DNA of 64,000 nt, from assembly GCF_030272615.1 (NCBI RefSeq), contig NC_081410.1:259687533-259751532 (forward strand). Direction: 5' to 3'. How positions within the stretch are numbered: position 1 is the first letter of the stretch; every line of letters starts with the position of its first letter. The notes beneath the pieces are model-generated. The model searched no databases, was not told where the DNA came from, and saw only the letters and a list, made by a program, of their open reading frames with translations. Of the stretch, positions 12,088 through 22,575 are shown one piece after another. This stretch comes from Cryptomeria japonica. Its lineage: Eukaryota; Streptophyta; Pinopsida; Cupressales; Cupressaceae. The position numbers and the translations under genes are program-made.

Positions 12088-12284
12088 ATAAACACAAGGA
12101 CTAATTTTTTAAAAAAAATCAATGGCATCATCATCACTTAAGATGTTCAATACTCTTAGGAAATAGATCTTTAACCGCTAAGATTTCTCTTGTTTTTTCT
12201 AGACTTGATTGGTAAAAAGACTAGTGATGGCCACTACATAGAGTTGAGGAATTAACATCAAAAGAAGCAAGAGTCTATGGATGT
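12088..12284. other. Spacer between hAT elements 1 and 2
   Basis: About 197 bp of AT-rich DNA that is neither element; the two target duplications bound it. No features seen. Confidence 0.7.
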
Positions 12285-12292
12285 ATATGGTC

Positions 12293-13400
12293 CAAAGATC
12301 AGAAAATCGCCAAGGACTCGCCAAACTCGGCGAGTCCGAGTACGATTCATGCCCCTCGAGTCTGGCGAGCTCGAACTCAAACTCGTTCGAGTCCATGGGG
12401 TGAACTCGCTAGACTCGCCGAGTTGGCGAGTTTGGCCTAAAATCACCAAACTCGACGAGTCCGGTGCTTGAAACTCGGTCGCCGGCTGGGTTAAATAAAT
12501 TGACCAAAAAAAACATTTATTGCTATTTTTTTTAAATGAATGATCTCGTCTTTGTTCACTACAACCTCTGCCTAAGAATGAGAAAAATTAGGGTTACAAC
12601 ATGTCAGCCAATAGAAAAATAACACCCGACGCCTTTATTAAATAATAAAAGTCTTTTTGGCCTCGCGCAAGGGGCGCTGCCCCCAAACCCCCGTCAAAAA
12701 ATATGGGGGGGAACTGCGTCGATAGAAGTAGGGAAAATTTAACCTCCAAGTTTGACACTGATTGGATCGACCAGGTACATATAGAGGCTGAGACTGTAGC
12801 CATGGCAGAGGAGGAGCGGAGAGCACGAGCAGAGACAGGAGATTCAGAGGCAGACAGTGACCCAGATGTTCCTGATGTTGGTGAGTATGGCATGGTGTCA
12901 CAGGGAGCAGCTATGGTCGTCGAATCATCCAGGACCTACCTTAGACGCCTTTGCAGGAGGCCAGGGCCGGGGCCAGAGGGTGCAAGCTCCTCTAAGCCAT
13001 AGGCTTGTAGTTGTATTTACCTTTGGTATTTGTATGGAACATTTGATGATGATCATATGATGACATGGATTTTTTATTCCATGAGTTTTGTAATATCGTA
13101 TACATTTGACAATATTTACATATCTATGTTTGTTATTTCCTTCAGCTACAATTTGCATTTATGCTTGTGATCGATGTATACTTGTGTATGTAATCAAATG
13201 AGCCGAGTTTGATGATGTTATTGTGTCTTTAAGGTGTATTCAATAAAGGGTGCATGAAACAAGTTTTAAATGTTTAAAAATCTCTAAATTTCTTGAGTTT
13301 TTCACTTTCCCGAATCCAACCGAGTCTGACTCTGAGTCCCGAGTCCGAGTCTGGGTCGGCCTTGCGGAGTCCGAGCCAAGTCCGAGTCCCATTTCTTTGA
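12293..13400 (+). mobile_element. hAT element 2, non-autonomous, inverted relative to element 1
   Basis: About 1.1 kb with ends CAAAGATCAG and, read from the right, CAAAGAAATGGG. Target duplication is 7 of 8 bases: ATATGGTC (12285-12292) and GTATGGTC (13401-13408), with one uncertain base at the right end. Subterminal motif arrays lie at 12310-12480 and 13310-13395. It matches element 1 as an inverted copy along its whole length; the 31-bp duplication of element 1 is absent. Its own duplication shows it is an independent insertion and not half of one palindrome. Confidence 0.88.
12703..13002 (+). pseudogene. hAT transposase C-terminal tail remnant (element 2)
   Basis: Open for about 99 codons, the counterpart of 11310-11609 with a modest number of substitutions and no indel, including DTDWIDQV and the acidic stretch. 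No catalytic residues. The preserved frame in two separate copies is what one expects of recent copies of one parent element, and does not by itself show that the peptide is used. Confidence 0.6.
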
Positions 13401-13700
13401 GTATGGTCAAAATTTCTAAAAGACTTTGCATCTTGCTTCATTGAATTCCAACATCCAGAAAAAGATACATGTTTATGGATAGTATGAATCATAATTGGAC
13501 TACTCGCCGAAAACTCGGCGAGTAGTTAAAACTCACGAGTTTTTCTTCAAGGTGAGTTTTTACGACTTTTACTCGCCAAATTCTTGGGAAAAACTCGGCG
13601 AGTTTCTATAAAAAACTCGACTGCATTCAAAAAAGCGGCCCAAACATGTCAAAAAATTATCTATTTTTTTTTCCAAGTCAGTCTCATTCTCTTCATCACA

Positions 13701-13850
13701 ATATATACATGAAATATAACATTTAAGTATAAGTCTTATACTTTAAGTTATATTTCATGTATATATTGGCAGGATGTTTGAGAGTGGTTTCAGATCCCTA
13801 GGAGTTATAATGCATATTCTAGGTTTTAGAAGATCTTTTAAATTTTCAGA
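13701..13850. repeat. Foldback repeat, copy 2, inside hAT element 3
   Basis: Hairpin arms 13701-13734 and 13735-13766 match those at 2426-2490, and the shared tail after GCAGGATGTTTGAGA runs to about 13845. Same orientation as copies 1 and 3. Confidence 0.75.
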
Positions 13851-13879
13851 CAGTCCAATTTTTAGTAATCAGTATGCTC

Positions 13880-14075
13880 CTATCAACATTCTCTCGCTCT
13901 CTCGGTCTCACTCACTTTATTTGCCCCGAATTTTAGACCTATCTATCTCCCTATCACTCTTCCTCTATCCCCCTCTCTACCACTCTCCATCTCACTCTCT
14001 CCTCTCTCCCCCAAGATCTAGACCTATCTCTCTATCCCTCTCTTTCTCACCCTCAGACCCCCCAAGGGGTGCTAC
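13880..14075 (+). repeat. CT-rich low-complexity tract
   Basis: About 200 bp of degenerate CTCTC/CTATC sequence directly upstream of the splice-acceptor-like TTTTGTAG at 14092-14099. It may serve as an exaggerated polypyrimidine tract for the last transposase exon. An open frame through it encodes only Ser/Leu/Pro runs and is not a gene. Confidence 0.7.
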
Positions 14076-14099
14076 CCTCACCCTAATTTTATTTTGTAG

Positions 14100-14606
14100 A
14101 TGCTTGGGTGGCAAAGTTGGGGTGGAAATACCCCAAATCTCAAAAAAATTGCCCTCAGAATATTATGGCAACCTTGGAGTCCATCCAGTTGTGAATGCAA
14201 TTGGAGCTTGTTTGAGACCATCCACACAAAGAAGAGGAGCAAGTTAGCTCAAAAATGCCTCAATGAACTTGTCTTTGTGCAATATAATCTTCGGTTGCAC
14301 ATAAGGAAGGTAGAGGAAGCACCAGCTGGTCCAATTGATTTGGATGATATAGATCCTTATAGTGATTGGACATCGCAGGAGCAGCCTTCATTGTTTACAG
14401 AGGATGACATCAATGATTTGGAGAGGCAGGCTACGGAAGAGGAGGGTGGTGGATTTGGTTTCACACTGGATGACATTGAGGAGGATGAGGAGACATTCCC
14501 AGTGCCAGGTGCAGCTAGTGGCAAAGCTACTCTAGGATGGAGGATGAGCCAATTTGCCCATCATACCGAGCGAGGAGGCACAATCACACCCACAGCAGAC
14601 TTCTAG
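14100..14606 (+). pseudogene. hAT transposase C-terminal exon with dimerisation domain
   Basis: The frame opens right after a TTTTGTAG acceptor. Residues 1-70 are the conserved hAT C-terminal dimerisation region: GNTPNLKKIALRIL, then SSCECNWS (usually S-x-CER-NWS), IHTKKRSKLAQKCLNELVFVQYNLRL. An acidic tail with DIDPYSDW and EEDEETFP follows. The DDE catalytic region and BED finger are missing, since the element is internally deleted. Not host machinery as far as can be seen: it sits inside intact element ends and a target duplication. Confidence 0.88.
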
Positions 14607-15003
14607 GACTAGACCCTCTAGTTCTACCTCCCCCCTAGTTTTTACTAGAGTTGGGAAGAGGAAGATGTAATTGTATTGATTTATTTACTTTTAGTTCTAC
14701 AAAAACTATTTACTATTTTGCTTCTAGCCATCAACATTCCTCATGAGGATGCAATTTTGTACCCACTTTGTGTTTAGATATATCTAGACTCAGCTTGTTT
14801 CTTTTGTGTTCTCATTTATTGATTCATGGGATGCATCTTCTCATTGAATTTTGCAAAAAAAAAATGCATTTCTAATTAAATTTAAGCAATTTTTTAAGTT
14901 CTCGAGTTTTTTGCCGAGTATTGACCGAGTTTTTCCAGAGGCTTTTTTTTTCGGGGCTTGGCGAGTATTTGGTTTTGGCGAGTAGTTCAACTATGGTATG
15001 AAT

Positions 15004-15211
15004 TATGAGCCAAATGGATACACTAAGGCTCTTATTCTAGCTAACTTGGATGTTACTATTGCATAAGACAGATCACTTGAAAACTAACTCAAAGCCGTGA
15101 TCCTAGCATGACTATTTATTCACTCCACAAACGGGCCTTGTTATGGAAAATATTAAAATGATTAAATGTAAGTTGTCTTTTAATTTTTACTTTCCAACAA
15201 CTGAACATTTC
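15004..15211. other. Flanking DNA right of hAT element 3
   Basis: AT-rich sequence without recognisable genes; it leads into the dispersed repeat that starts at about 15212. Confidence 0.4.
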
Positions 15212-15600
15212 ATTATTTTCCGCACATCCATCCAAAGTTACAAAAAATATTAAAATGATCCAACTATGAATTTTGACCATGCCAAATTAATCTTAAGTTC
15301 TCAAAATAACAAACTTAATTAAAATTGGTGCTCTCCAAAAACTATAAACTTCTCCGAGATGTGTGGAGTACTTCCACAATGTCAAAATTGCATCTGGAAA
15401 GTATCGTTGGACTCATCTTGACCTCCTGAACTCACTACCACAGTCAAAAAAAAAAATTGATAAAGTCGATGCTCTCCAAGATACATGGAACTTTCCAAGA
15501 ATTTTGAAATGCATTAGAAAAGGGGCATTATAAGTCATCTCTTCCCAAAATTGCTCGTCCTCAAGAAATGCTAGCTCAAACGTCCAACTCTTTCCAACTA
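15212..15600 (+). repeat. Dispersed repeat, copy 1 (partner at 27291-27690)
   Basis: Shares AAAATATTAAAATGATCCAA, TTAAAATTGGTG and many further blocks with 27291-27690 in the same orientation. Coding function not seen. Because a gypsy gag follows here, it may be 5' untranslated DNA of that family; the second copy is followed by other DNA before a gypsy RT. Confidence 0.75.
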
Positions 15601-15689
15601 AACCCCCTCAAAGTACCAGGATCCCAAATCAATCTAAGAGGTTTGTAAATCAAGAGGTTTAATATGCTATGCTACATCACAACTGCAAA

Positions 15690-15893
15690 TAAAACCTCCT
15701 ACGCTCAATTTGCTAGAAAAAACAACAATCCTTTGCAAGAGTTCAGCAAGCTCTCAAAAAAACTATTTTTTCTGCCATATTTCCCCTATGCCATTCAGAT
15801 AGAAACGAGAAAATCTGTATAGTCATTCACAATTTAATTTCAAGTGTCTTTGATGATGAGTTTACTACCAAACTCATTGAGAGATTTGATAAG
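15690..15893 (+). pseudogene. Ty3/gypsy gag, part left of LTR-B
   Basis: The plus-strand frame ends FTTKLIERFDK at the LTR-B boundary, and the same frame continues at 19216 once one copy of ATAAG is discounted. Further upstream the frame is degraded. No domain is clear here, but the continuation is typical Retrotrans_gag sequence. Confidence 0.65.
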
Positions 15894-16696
15894 TGTTGAC
15901 GTGTTTTTTATGACCGCGTCTAACACAGAATAAAGTCACCAACGGTCACCTTATCCTCTCTTGATCAAGATTAGTCCGTATGCTAGGATTACTTAAAGTT
16001 CAAACGGCTAATTTTCAAGGTTCCTTCAGCGTGTGGACGTGACTCAATTGTTTAATGGGCTTGCCAATAACCCAAGGGGCCTTACATATGTTGAAGAAAC
16101 TTATGCAAGCTCAAGGATTTTTTTTTTATACGGATGATTTGCAATAAAAGCTCTTAATTTTGGATCTTTTGGATTTTGAATTATGCAGAAAGTAAATAGG
16201 AATAGGGTAGAGAACAACTAGACTAAAAGTAATCTAATCCTATGAACAAGGAGACGGGATAACTTGCGCAAAATCCAACCACGCTTCGCTTTGCCAGCAA
16301 CGCACAACTACACGAAGGCGGTGCAATCTTCAGAGGGTGTGTTAACGATTTTCAAATCATCAAGAGAAACCATCAAATCGAACAATCTCTTCTGATAATC
16401 GAAGTTAAACATACACATATAACGGAGGCTCAAGCTAACTTTGCACGGTATGCAACAATCAGCTGCACACCAAAAGTATGAGCACGAATTTTGCAACAAG
16501 CGATCCTATCAAATCCAGTTTGTCTAACAACATGAAAGCAAATCTAATCTATGAAGAGAATGAGACCATGCGAGCTCCGAAACAACACAAGGACACACCA
16601 ACAATTGACAAATGTATTAAGTGTTTGCTTCAAAAACTCTTAGCAACAATCTCTGACGATAATCTCTCCTCCTTTACAAATGAAGGGGTCACCCCC

Positions 16697-16705
16697 TTAT
16701 ATAGG
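16697..16705 (+). promoter_or_regulatory. Putative TATA box of LTR-B
   Basis: TTATATAGG, conserved with 838-846 of LTR-A and the same distance from the telobox palindrome. Confidence 0.5.
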
Positions 16706-16727
16706 CCTCAAGCCATGATTACATGCA

Positions 16728-16745
16728 AAACCCTAATTAGGGTTT
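16728..16745. promoter_or_regulatory. Telobox palindrome in LTR-B
   Basis: AAACCCTAATTAGGGTTT, identical to 869-886 in LTR-A. Neighbouring bases differ between the two LTRs more than this palindrome does. Confidence 0.6.
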
Positions 16746-17399
16746 GCCCTAAAGATTCCCCACTCAAGGTGCAACAAGGTGGGAATCGGCAATTAATAAC
16801 CCATTATGCCCATTTACAATTAATTTAAAGAGCCTAAAATAGCGCCCACTAGCACATTAAATGTGCCCCATGATGTTGATTATGCTCAGAATATAACCGA
16901 CACCATCATAAATGCCCATCATTCTCCTAGTGACGGCAACATGCACGGAGAATCTGTCATAATGCCATAAATGTGACGGCTGCATGCAAAGAGATGCTTC
17001 ATTAATTCAGTGTTTGTTGACTCGGCTGCCACTTGGTGGGAAAAACCCTGGAGAGAGAAAACTTCAAGAGGGAGAATCTCTGACTCTGGAAGTATTTTCT
17101 TGAAGTTTTTGAACTTGCCTTGCTCTGGAAAAGATTTTCAATGATTTTTCAACATCTATTTTTTAGGAATTTTGCACAAATTAGGGTTTCAAGTCCAGGA
17201 GGAAGAGAATTCTCCTACGAACCCAAATCTATAAAACTTTTGAAATTTGGATGTGATTTGATGCCCGAGAATGGATTTTTCAAATTTTTCCCTAGGGGGG
17301 GAAATTTCTTGTTCAGTTCATCCCTGATTCCTTCCTTGCCTTAGAAATTTTATCTTCAATTCATCCTTGGGTGTGATTTCTTGTTGTGGAAGAATTCTC

Positions 17400-17590
17400 C
17401 TTTGTTAAGGAATTTGTTCCTTACCCCGAGGAAGGAAATTCTTAATGCCTTAGCCAATTTTCATGATTTCCAAGAACTATGTCCTGAAGGAAGAAATTTC
17501 AAACACTTAGTCAATTTTTTACCTTTCCTGGAAGTTTGCCCTGAAGGAAGGAATTTCCGACACAGCCAATTTTTTCACTTTCTTGGAATT
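17400..17590 (+). repeat. Degenerate tandem repeat in LTR-B
   Basis: Three or so imperfect copies of the GAAGGAAGGAATTTC unit that is repeated five times in LTR-A (1587-1860). Confidence 0.6.
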
Positions 17591-18164
17591 TCTTCTTCTT
17601 GGGCGCAATTTTGACTTGGTGGAGGATTCAATGAAATTTGTGAATCCTCCATGCCTCCTTCATTTTGGCTCATGTCCTTCATCTTGGACAAAATTTTGAC
17701 TTGGTGGAGGATTCAGTGAATTTGTGAATCCTCCATGCCTCCTTCTATCTGGCGCTCCTCTCACTTGGGCGCTAAAATGCCTTGATCAAGGACTCTTGCA
17801 ATTTGCCTGTTTCTCCATGCATTCTTCATTATGGCACCCTCCACAAGGCTGGGGCGGAAATTCCTCCTGAGGAAGGAAATCATTGTTTTGTGAATTGTCC
17901 ATGTCTTCTTTTCAACATCCCTATTTTTTAGGGATCCTCCTAAAATTTAGGAGCCAGGTTCATTGGATGGAGAATTCTGCCATGATTCTAAATCTATAAA
18001 ATTTTCCACACTCCGTCAAGATTCAGTGTCTAAAAATAGCAAATTCAAAAATTTGCCCGAGGGGAATTTTTCTTTTTATTCCTCCTTGACTCCTTGGATT
18101 CTATGGCTTAGGCAAAATTTCAACTTTTAGCTTGGGCTGAATTTTCTCTCTGTGGAGGATTCAT

Positions 18165-18545
18165 GAAATTTATCCATCTATCCTTGCCTGACCCATTTTG
18201 GTGCCCAACTGCATCCTTGGGCAGAATTTTCACTCTGCCATGGATTCATGGAATTTGTCCATCTGTCCTTGCCTTCCTCATTTTGGCACCCAACTGCATA
18301 CTTGGGCGCAATTTTCACTCTGCCATGGATTCATGGAATTTTCCATCTGTCCTTGCCTTCCTCATTTTGGCGCCCAACTGCATACTTGGGCGGATTTTTC
18401 ACTCTGCCATGGATTCATGGAATTTTCCATCTGTTCTTGCCTTCCTCATTTTGGCGCCCAACTAAATACTTGGGCGGAATTTTCACTCTGCCATGGATTC
18501 ATGGAATTTTCCATCTGTCCTTGCCTTCCTCATTTTGGCGCCTAC
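18165..18545 (+). repeat. Tandem repeat, 84-85 bp unit, about 4.5 copies (LTR-B)
   Basis: TGGATTCATGG recurs at 18241, 18326, 18410 and 18494. Unit contains CTTGGGCG and CATTTTGGCGCCCAACT. The long open frames across this block exist because the unit has few stops and are not genes. Confidence 0.88.
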
Positions 18546-19215
18546 GATTTTGAAGTGTTTTCCCGAGCTTTCCATTTTACAAATGGATTTCCAGCACTTG
18601 ACCCATTTCTGGCTCTCTTTGTCTACTGTCTGACTTTCCGGAATTAGAAATGTCTGCGAACGTCTAATCCTCGTCTCCTTGTCTCACTGACCCTACCAGT
18701 AATGACTTTCCAAAAATAGAAACCTTCAAGGTACCAGCGTTAGATCCCTAGACAGGGTGCAGGAATGACTTACTATAAATAGAAACTTACTAAAAATAGT
18801 AAGTTTGATTTTTGGCAAAATGACGACATTCCGGGACTCGGAAAAATCCCTAAAAAATAGGGACTTTCTAAAAATAGAAAGTTGCTCCGTTTGGACTCAA
18901 ATTTTACTGAGAAGTCCCTTGAAGGGTCCTTATTCCAGTCGTATGTTCAGTTTTCCAAAAACCCTAACAGGAACCCCTAAAATCTAGGACAAAAGGTAGA
19001 AACCCTAAAAAAAGACAAAATGGGCCCTAGACTTAGCCGAATTTGCTCAAACAAAAGGCAGACTTGACCAATATGACCCCCAAACACTTGCAAAGCAAAG
19101 AGACTGACGAGACTGCTGCAAAAAGACCCCAAAAACGCAAGCCAAAAGACCGGGAGGGCCTAAAAAGTAGGGGGTCCCCATTTGCAATGGGGCGATGTGT
19201 GAAAACATCACAACA

Positions 19216-19900
19216 ATAAGGACCCTGAGGTACATTTTAGGGAGCTTGCACAACTGAAGCAGCATGGTACAATGGATGCATACATAGCGAATTTCCAGAG
19301 GCTCGGTGTTATAGTTTCAAGAATTACAAAGAGGAGATTGGTGGTGTTGTTTAGTAAGGGACTTATGGAGCCATTTAAGGGATGGAATAAGACGATCCCC
19401 CATCCTTGCACAAAGCAATGAAAAAGCGAGGAGTATGGAGTTCGCTGCCCCAAAAAACAAGTTCTCGTCAAAACCCTCTAGGATGAAAGGGGTAAAAAAC
19501 ATGATAACAAGGAAAATGTTCAACCCAAAGAGTCCTCTTCAAAAAGGGTGGAAGATGAACTTAAAAGAGAACTAAGGAAGAAAAATCTTTGTTTCACATG
19601 CAAGGAACCATGGGCCCCAAGTCATAAATGCGTAGAAAAGGGAAAGAACCGTAAACTGGAGGCATATTCAACTGAAAAATCAGAATCAGTAAATTCAAAC
19701 GAGCAGACTGAAACAGAGGATAGTGAGGAAGAAAAGTCAGCAGAAGAGTCTAGAGGGGAGAAGAAAACTGAAGGTGTCCTTGCTAAACTCTCTAGTTTTA
19801 AAAAAAATGATATATTCAAACATAGAGGCATATTGAAAGGGCAGCCCATGTTGCACCTATTGATACTGGTGCTGCACATAATTTCATCCATGAGAACATA
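19216..19900 (+). pseudogene. Ty3/gypsy gag with zinc knuckle, part right of LTR-B
   Basis: Continuing from 15893, the frame reads VHFRELAQLKQHGTM, YIANFQRLG and GLMEPFKGW, the signature of plant gypsy Retrotrans_gag. A charged linker follows and then a CCHC-type zinc knuckle CFTCKEPWAPSHKC (about 19589-19630, in the open frame 19548-19901), then an acidic E/S-rich stretch. Frameshifts lie near 19440 and near the protease start. Non-functional. Confidence 0.85.
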
Positions 19901-20368
19901 GTAGCACAAAGAGAGCTAAAAACCACAAGGTTTGGTGGCTTAAGAGTTATGACAGCAAATGGTCACACTATGACTTGCATGAGGAAGATTCCTCAATTGA
20001 GGTTTCTTGTGAACTACAAAGTCAATGATGATTTCTACATAGTGAATACTGGAGGCTTAGAGGTTGTTCTCGGTATGCAATGGCTTCAATCTCTTAGTGA
20101 AGTAATCTTGAACCCCAATGCTATGGAGCTGAAATTTCAGAGTGGTCATAAAAAGGTGGTGTTGAGAGGAATGACACATGAGGGAACCCATAATGCTACA
20201 TGCGAAATGATGCAAGGTGTACCTAATCATGTCCCTGTCACAAAGTCACAACAAAGAGGTAATGATAAACTTCAGATTTTGGATAATCCTATGTTTAATA
20301 TGAATATGGAGTTTGTATTTCATAATCCTTCTTTTGAGTTGCATGAAAATGGTTTACAGGAAGAATAG
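19901..20368 (+). pseudogene. Ty3/gypsy aspartic protease
   Basis: The start of the protease, with the expected DTGAAHNFI-type active site, is readable near 19858-19890 in another frame; the body follows at 19949-20368 with ANGHTMTC, VVLGMQWLQ and the MELKFQSGHKKVVLRGM block typical of gypsy retropepsins. After about 20200 the sequence loses resemblance to any pol domain, and no RT follows. Confidence 0.8.
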
Positions 20369-21716
20369 GTTCTTAATGGAAGTTTGTTTCCTATGATGAG
20401 ACAATATGAATGTGATCAATATGGAATGAAGAATGATTTTTTGAATTTACCACAAGAAGGGAACACTATGGTGTCTTAGAGTTTGATAGACCTTGGTTTG
20501 GTGGAGCTTTGTTTTGGGGGAATAACTATGCCCAGGAGTGCTTGTGTGGGCTGATTGAAATCAAAGATGATGGCAGAGACATACCATGGGAGGTCTTAGA
20601 TCCAAAGAGGGAAAGAAATGTTGCTGTTATCTGTTTTTTCAGTCACTTAATGAACCCATTTATACCCAAACAAGTGGATTAGAAAGAGGTGTTGAACCAA
20701 ATTTGGATCACTAATGTGTTGGTAACTCAGGGAAGTGAGTTTGCAGCCAAGGAAATGATCAGAAAACTTGTTTTGGGGAAGGATTTTTTGAGTTGCAGCG
20801 ATTGTCCCTCTAAGGAAGTGTTAAATTTGGGAAAATTTAACTTGAACAGCTGTAGCTTCGAGTTTCATACCATTCAGCCTCTTGATAGGGTTAGTTTTGA
20901 GTTCAACTTGATGGGAATGAGTGCTGTGATTGACCAAGTTCAATGTTGGATAAGTATTGGGGCACCCATTGGTGGCTACTTCTTGTTTTCTACTTTCTCT
21001 TATGGACAGGACAGCAGTTAATTTTGCATACACAGCCATTATGTCAAAGTACAAGCAATCTTGGGGAGGGAAAACAGTAATGTACCCTTCTTGCACCTAG
21101 CTCGGTTTGAGTTTTCCATTAGCCTATTCCAGGGTTTCCGTAGGCTAAGTGGGTTTGGTTAAAGGACTCAATGTCCTGTGGTGAGCTATTTCAGTGAATT
21201 TAAGTGTTTCCGGCAAACTTTCTATTTTTGGCATATTGCTATTTTTAGTAAGTGCTATATTTAGCACTTGGTCATGGACTCAATCCTCTATCAGTTCAAT
21301 GCAATGGTTTTTAGTTGGACTGGGTGAGTTATATTGGTTTCAGAAGAAATTTATTTTATTTTATTCACTAGGTCTTTATAAAGTGTTTTTTTTAAATGTA
21401 CCCCCTTGGCCTAGTAACATGAAGTTGTTTTTAAAGTGGGGCCATTTGACATCCTAAGTGGGCACCTAAGGAAGAGGAGAAATATATATTCTAATGGGTT
21501 TATATTATACTTCCAAAAGGGGAAGTCTAGGAGGAATAAGGAAACATAATGCAAATTTAAAACATATTATGAGAGCTACTAAAGTGGTCAACCCTTTCTA
21601 GGGTGAATTTTATTTCATGTAATTTGGAAAAGAGTGTGAAATGAATTCAAATTACAAGCCAGTTGCCCTAATCCCTCTTTCTCTCTTTTATTTGAATCTT
21701 AGGCCCTCATTTGCTT
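20369..21716. other. Unassigned DNA after the gypsy protease
   Basis: Plus-strand frames read through with a few stops (for example 20480-20680 and 20689-21021) but no domain is recognisable. It could be old gypsy linker DNA or an unrelated fragment. From 21030 to 21716 no coding signal is seen. Confidence 0.35.
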
Positions 21717-21721
21717 ATGCT

Positions 21722-22526
21722 TGTTAATTTTAAGTGCTCAGATGTTAAACAAACTAATTATCCATAATCAGACTGTGAATAAACAGTAATAGTAATGAAA
21801 TGCAAGACACAAGACACCAATACCCTGGGAAAACCTCCCTCTTGGAGGTGAAAAACCCAGCCTTAAACTATATAATGTATTATCTCAATGGTAGGCAATT
21901 ACAACATAACAGACTTATCTCTTATTGCTGTCCAAACAGCAAGTTGCCAAGAAGATGGAGGATGCTGCCCTAACCAGCAGTAGGAGACCAAGGGAGCAGA
22001 TCAGCAGAAGATGACTTCAACAGACTGGAGCAGAATTATAAACAATCTTGACAACCTTGCTTAACAATGTCCTTGAAGTTCACCCAAGTGTAGAGCAGCA
22101 GATTCGCCAAGAGTAGAAGAGCAGATCGCTAAAGTAGAGGAACAGATCACTAAGATAGGAGAGAAGATCGCATTTGCAAGTAACAATGAATATGTTTTAC
22201 TTCATCTTGAAGTTGTTATATTTATATCCTCCTTTTGGCGGTAGACATCTAGGTCGGCTTGCAATACTTATTATTTATTTAAATCATGTTATATTGTTAT
22301 TGCACATTACCACATTGGACATTTGGGTCCAGACCAATAGTTATTGACATGCCTTTGCACGTTACATTTTGGGCCCAGCCCAATGACACATCGAATTGCC
22401 TTTCCCACGTTACATTTGGGTCCAGCCCATTTAGCAAATACATTGAGATATCATATATATATTTAATTATCATTTAACATCAAAGTTCGATAATCAGATA
22501 TCCGAACTTAGCTAATATTTTCAACA
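21722..22526 (+). mobile_element. Solo LTR (LTR-D), 805 bp
   Basis: Starts TGTTAATTTT and ends ATTTTCAACA, with a perfect 5-bp duplication ATGCT at 21717-21721 and 22527-22531. The GGGAAAACC...GGTGAAAAACCC block near 21830 is of a kind common in plant LTRs. No internal region. Orientation is assigned from the TG/CA ends only and could be reversed. Family unknown. Confidence 0.82.
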
Positions 22527-22575
22527 ATGCTGAAGTTGATATCTTACTATTATGCTGCCAAAATGATTCTGGAGT
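22527..22575. other. 49-bp host segment between two solo LTRs
   Basis: Contains the right duplication of LTR-D (22527-22531) and the left duplication of LTR-C (22571-22575). The two insertions therefore sit 49 bp apart in the same host DNA. Confidence 0.8.

Larger units (their letters stand above)
13490..14995 (+). mobile_element. hAT element 3, internally deleted, with transposase dimerisation domain
   Basis: 1506 bp with ends CATAATTGGACTACTCGCC and, read from the right, CATAGTTGAACTACTCGCC. The 8-bp target duplication GTATGAAT is perfect (13482-13489 and 14996-15003). It uses the same CTCGCCGAG motif near its ends as elements 1 and 2 but different terminal bases, so it is a related subfamily. 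It contains a copy of the foldback repeat (13701-13850), a CT-rich block and the last exon of a transposase. Confidence 0.92.
15894..19215 (+). mobile_element. Solo LTR (LTR-B), same 3.3 kb family as LTR-A
   Basis: Starts TGTTGACGTG and ends CATCACAACA, flanked by a perfect 5-bp duplication ATAAG (15889-15893 and 19216-19220). 3322 bp. It matches LTR-A along its length except for the foldback insertion in LTR-A and differing tandem-repeat copy numbers. It interrupts a gypsy gag whose frame continues on both sides. The different duplications of A and B show two separate insertion events. Confidence 0.93.

Noticed and set aside
10899-13400. The inverted pair as a single long palindrome or microRNA locus
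   Set aside because: Both halves have hAT ends and separate 8-bp duplications, so they are two insertions. Small RNA production remains possible and is listed as a finding.
13774-14247. 157-codon frame overlapping the hAT transposase exon
   Set aside because: Its first part is the CT-rich tract translated as Ser/Leu/Pro; the transposase motifs lie in the neighbouring frame.
18163-18647. Three overlapping open frames of 100-149 codons
   Set aside because: They run through the 84-bp tandem repeat of LTR-B in all three frames; a repeat without stops gives this automatically.
23-19215. LTR-A and LTR-B as the two LTRs of one 19-kb element
   Set aside because: Each has its own perfect 5-bp duplication (GATCC and ATAAG) and each interrupts a different coding frame that resumes on its other side.
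20689-21021. 110-codon frame after the gypsy protease
   Set aside because: Composition is protein-like but I recognise no domain, start context or relative; kept only as part of an unassigned stretch.
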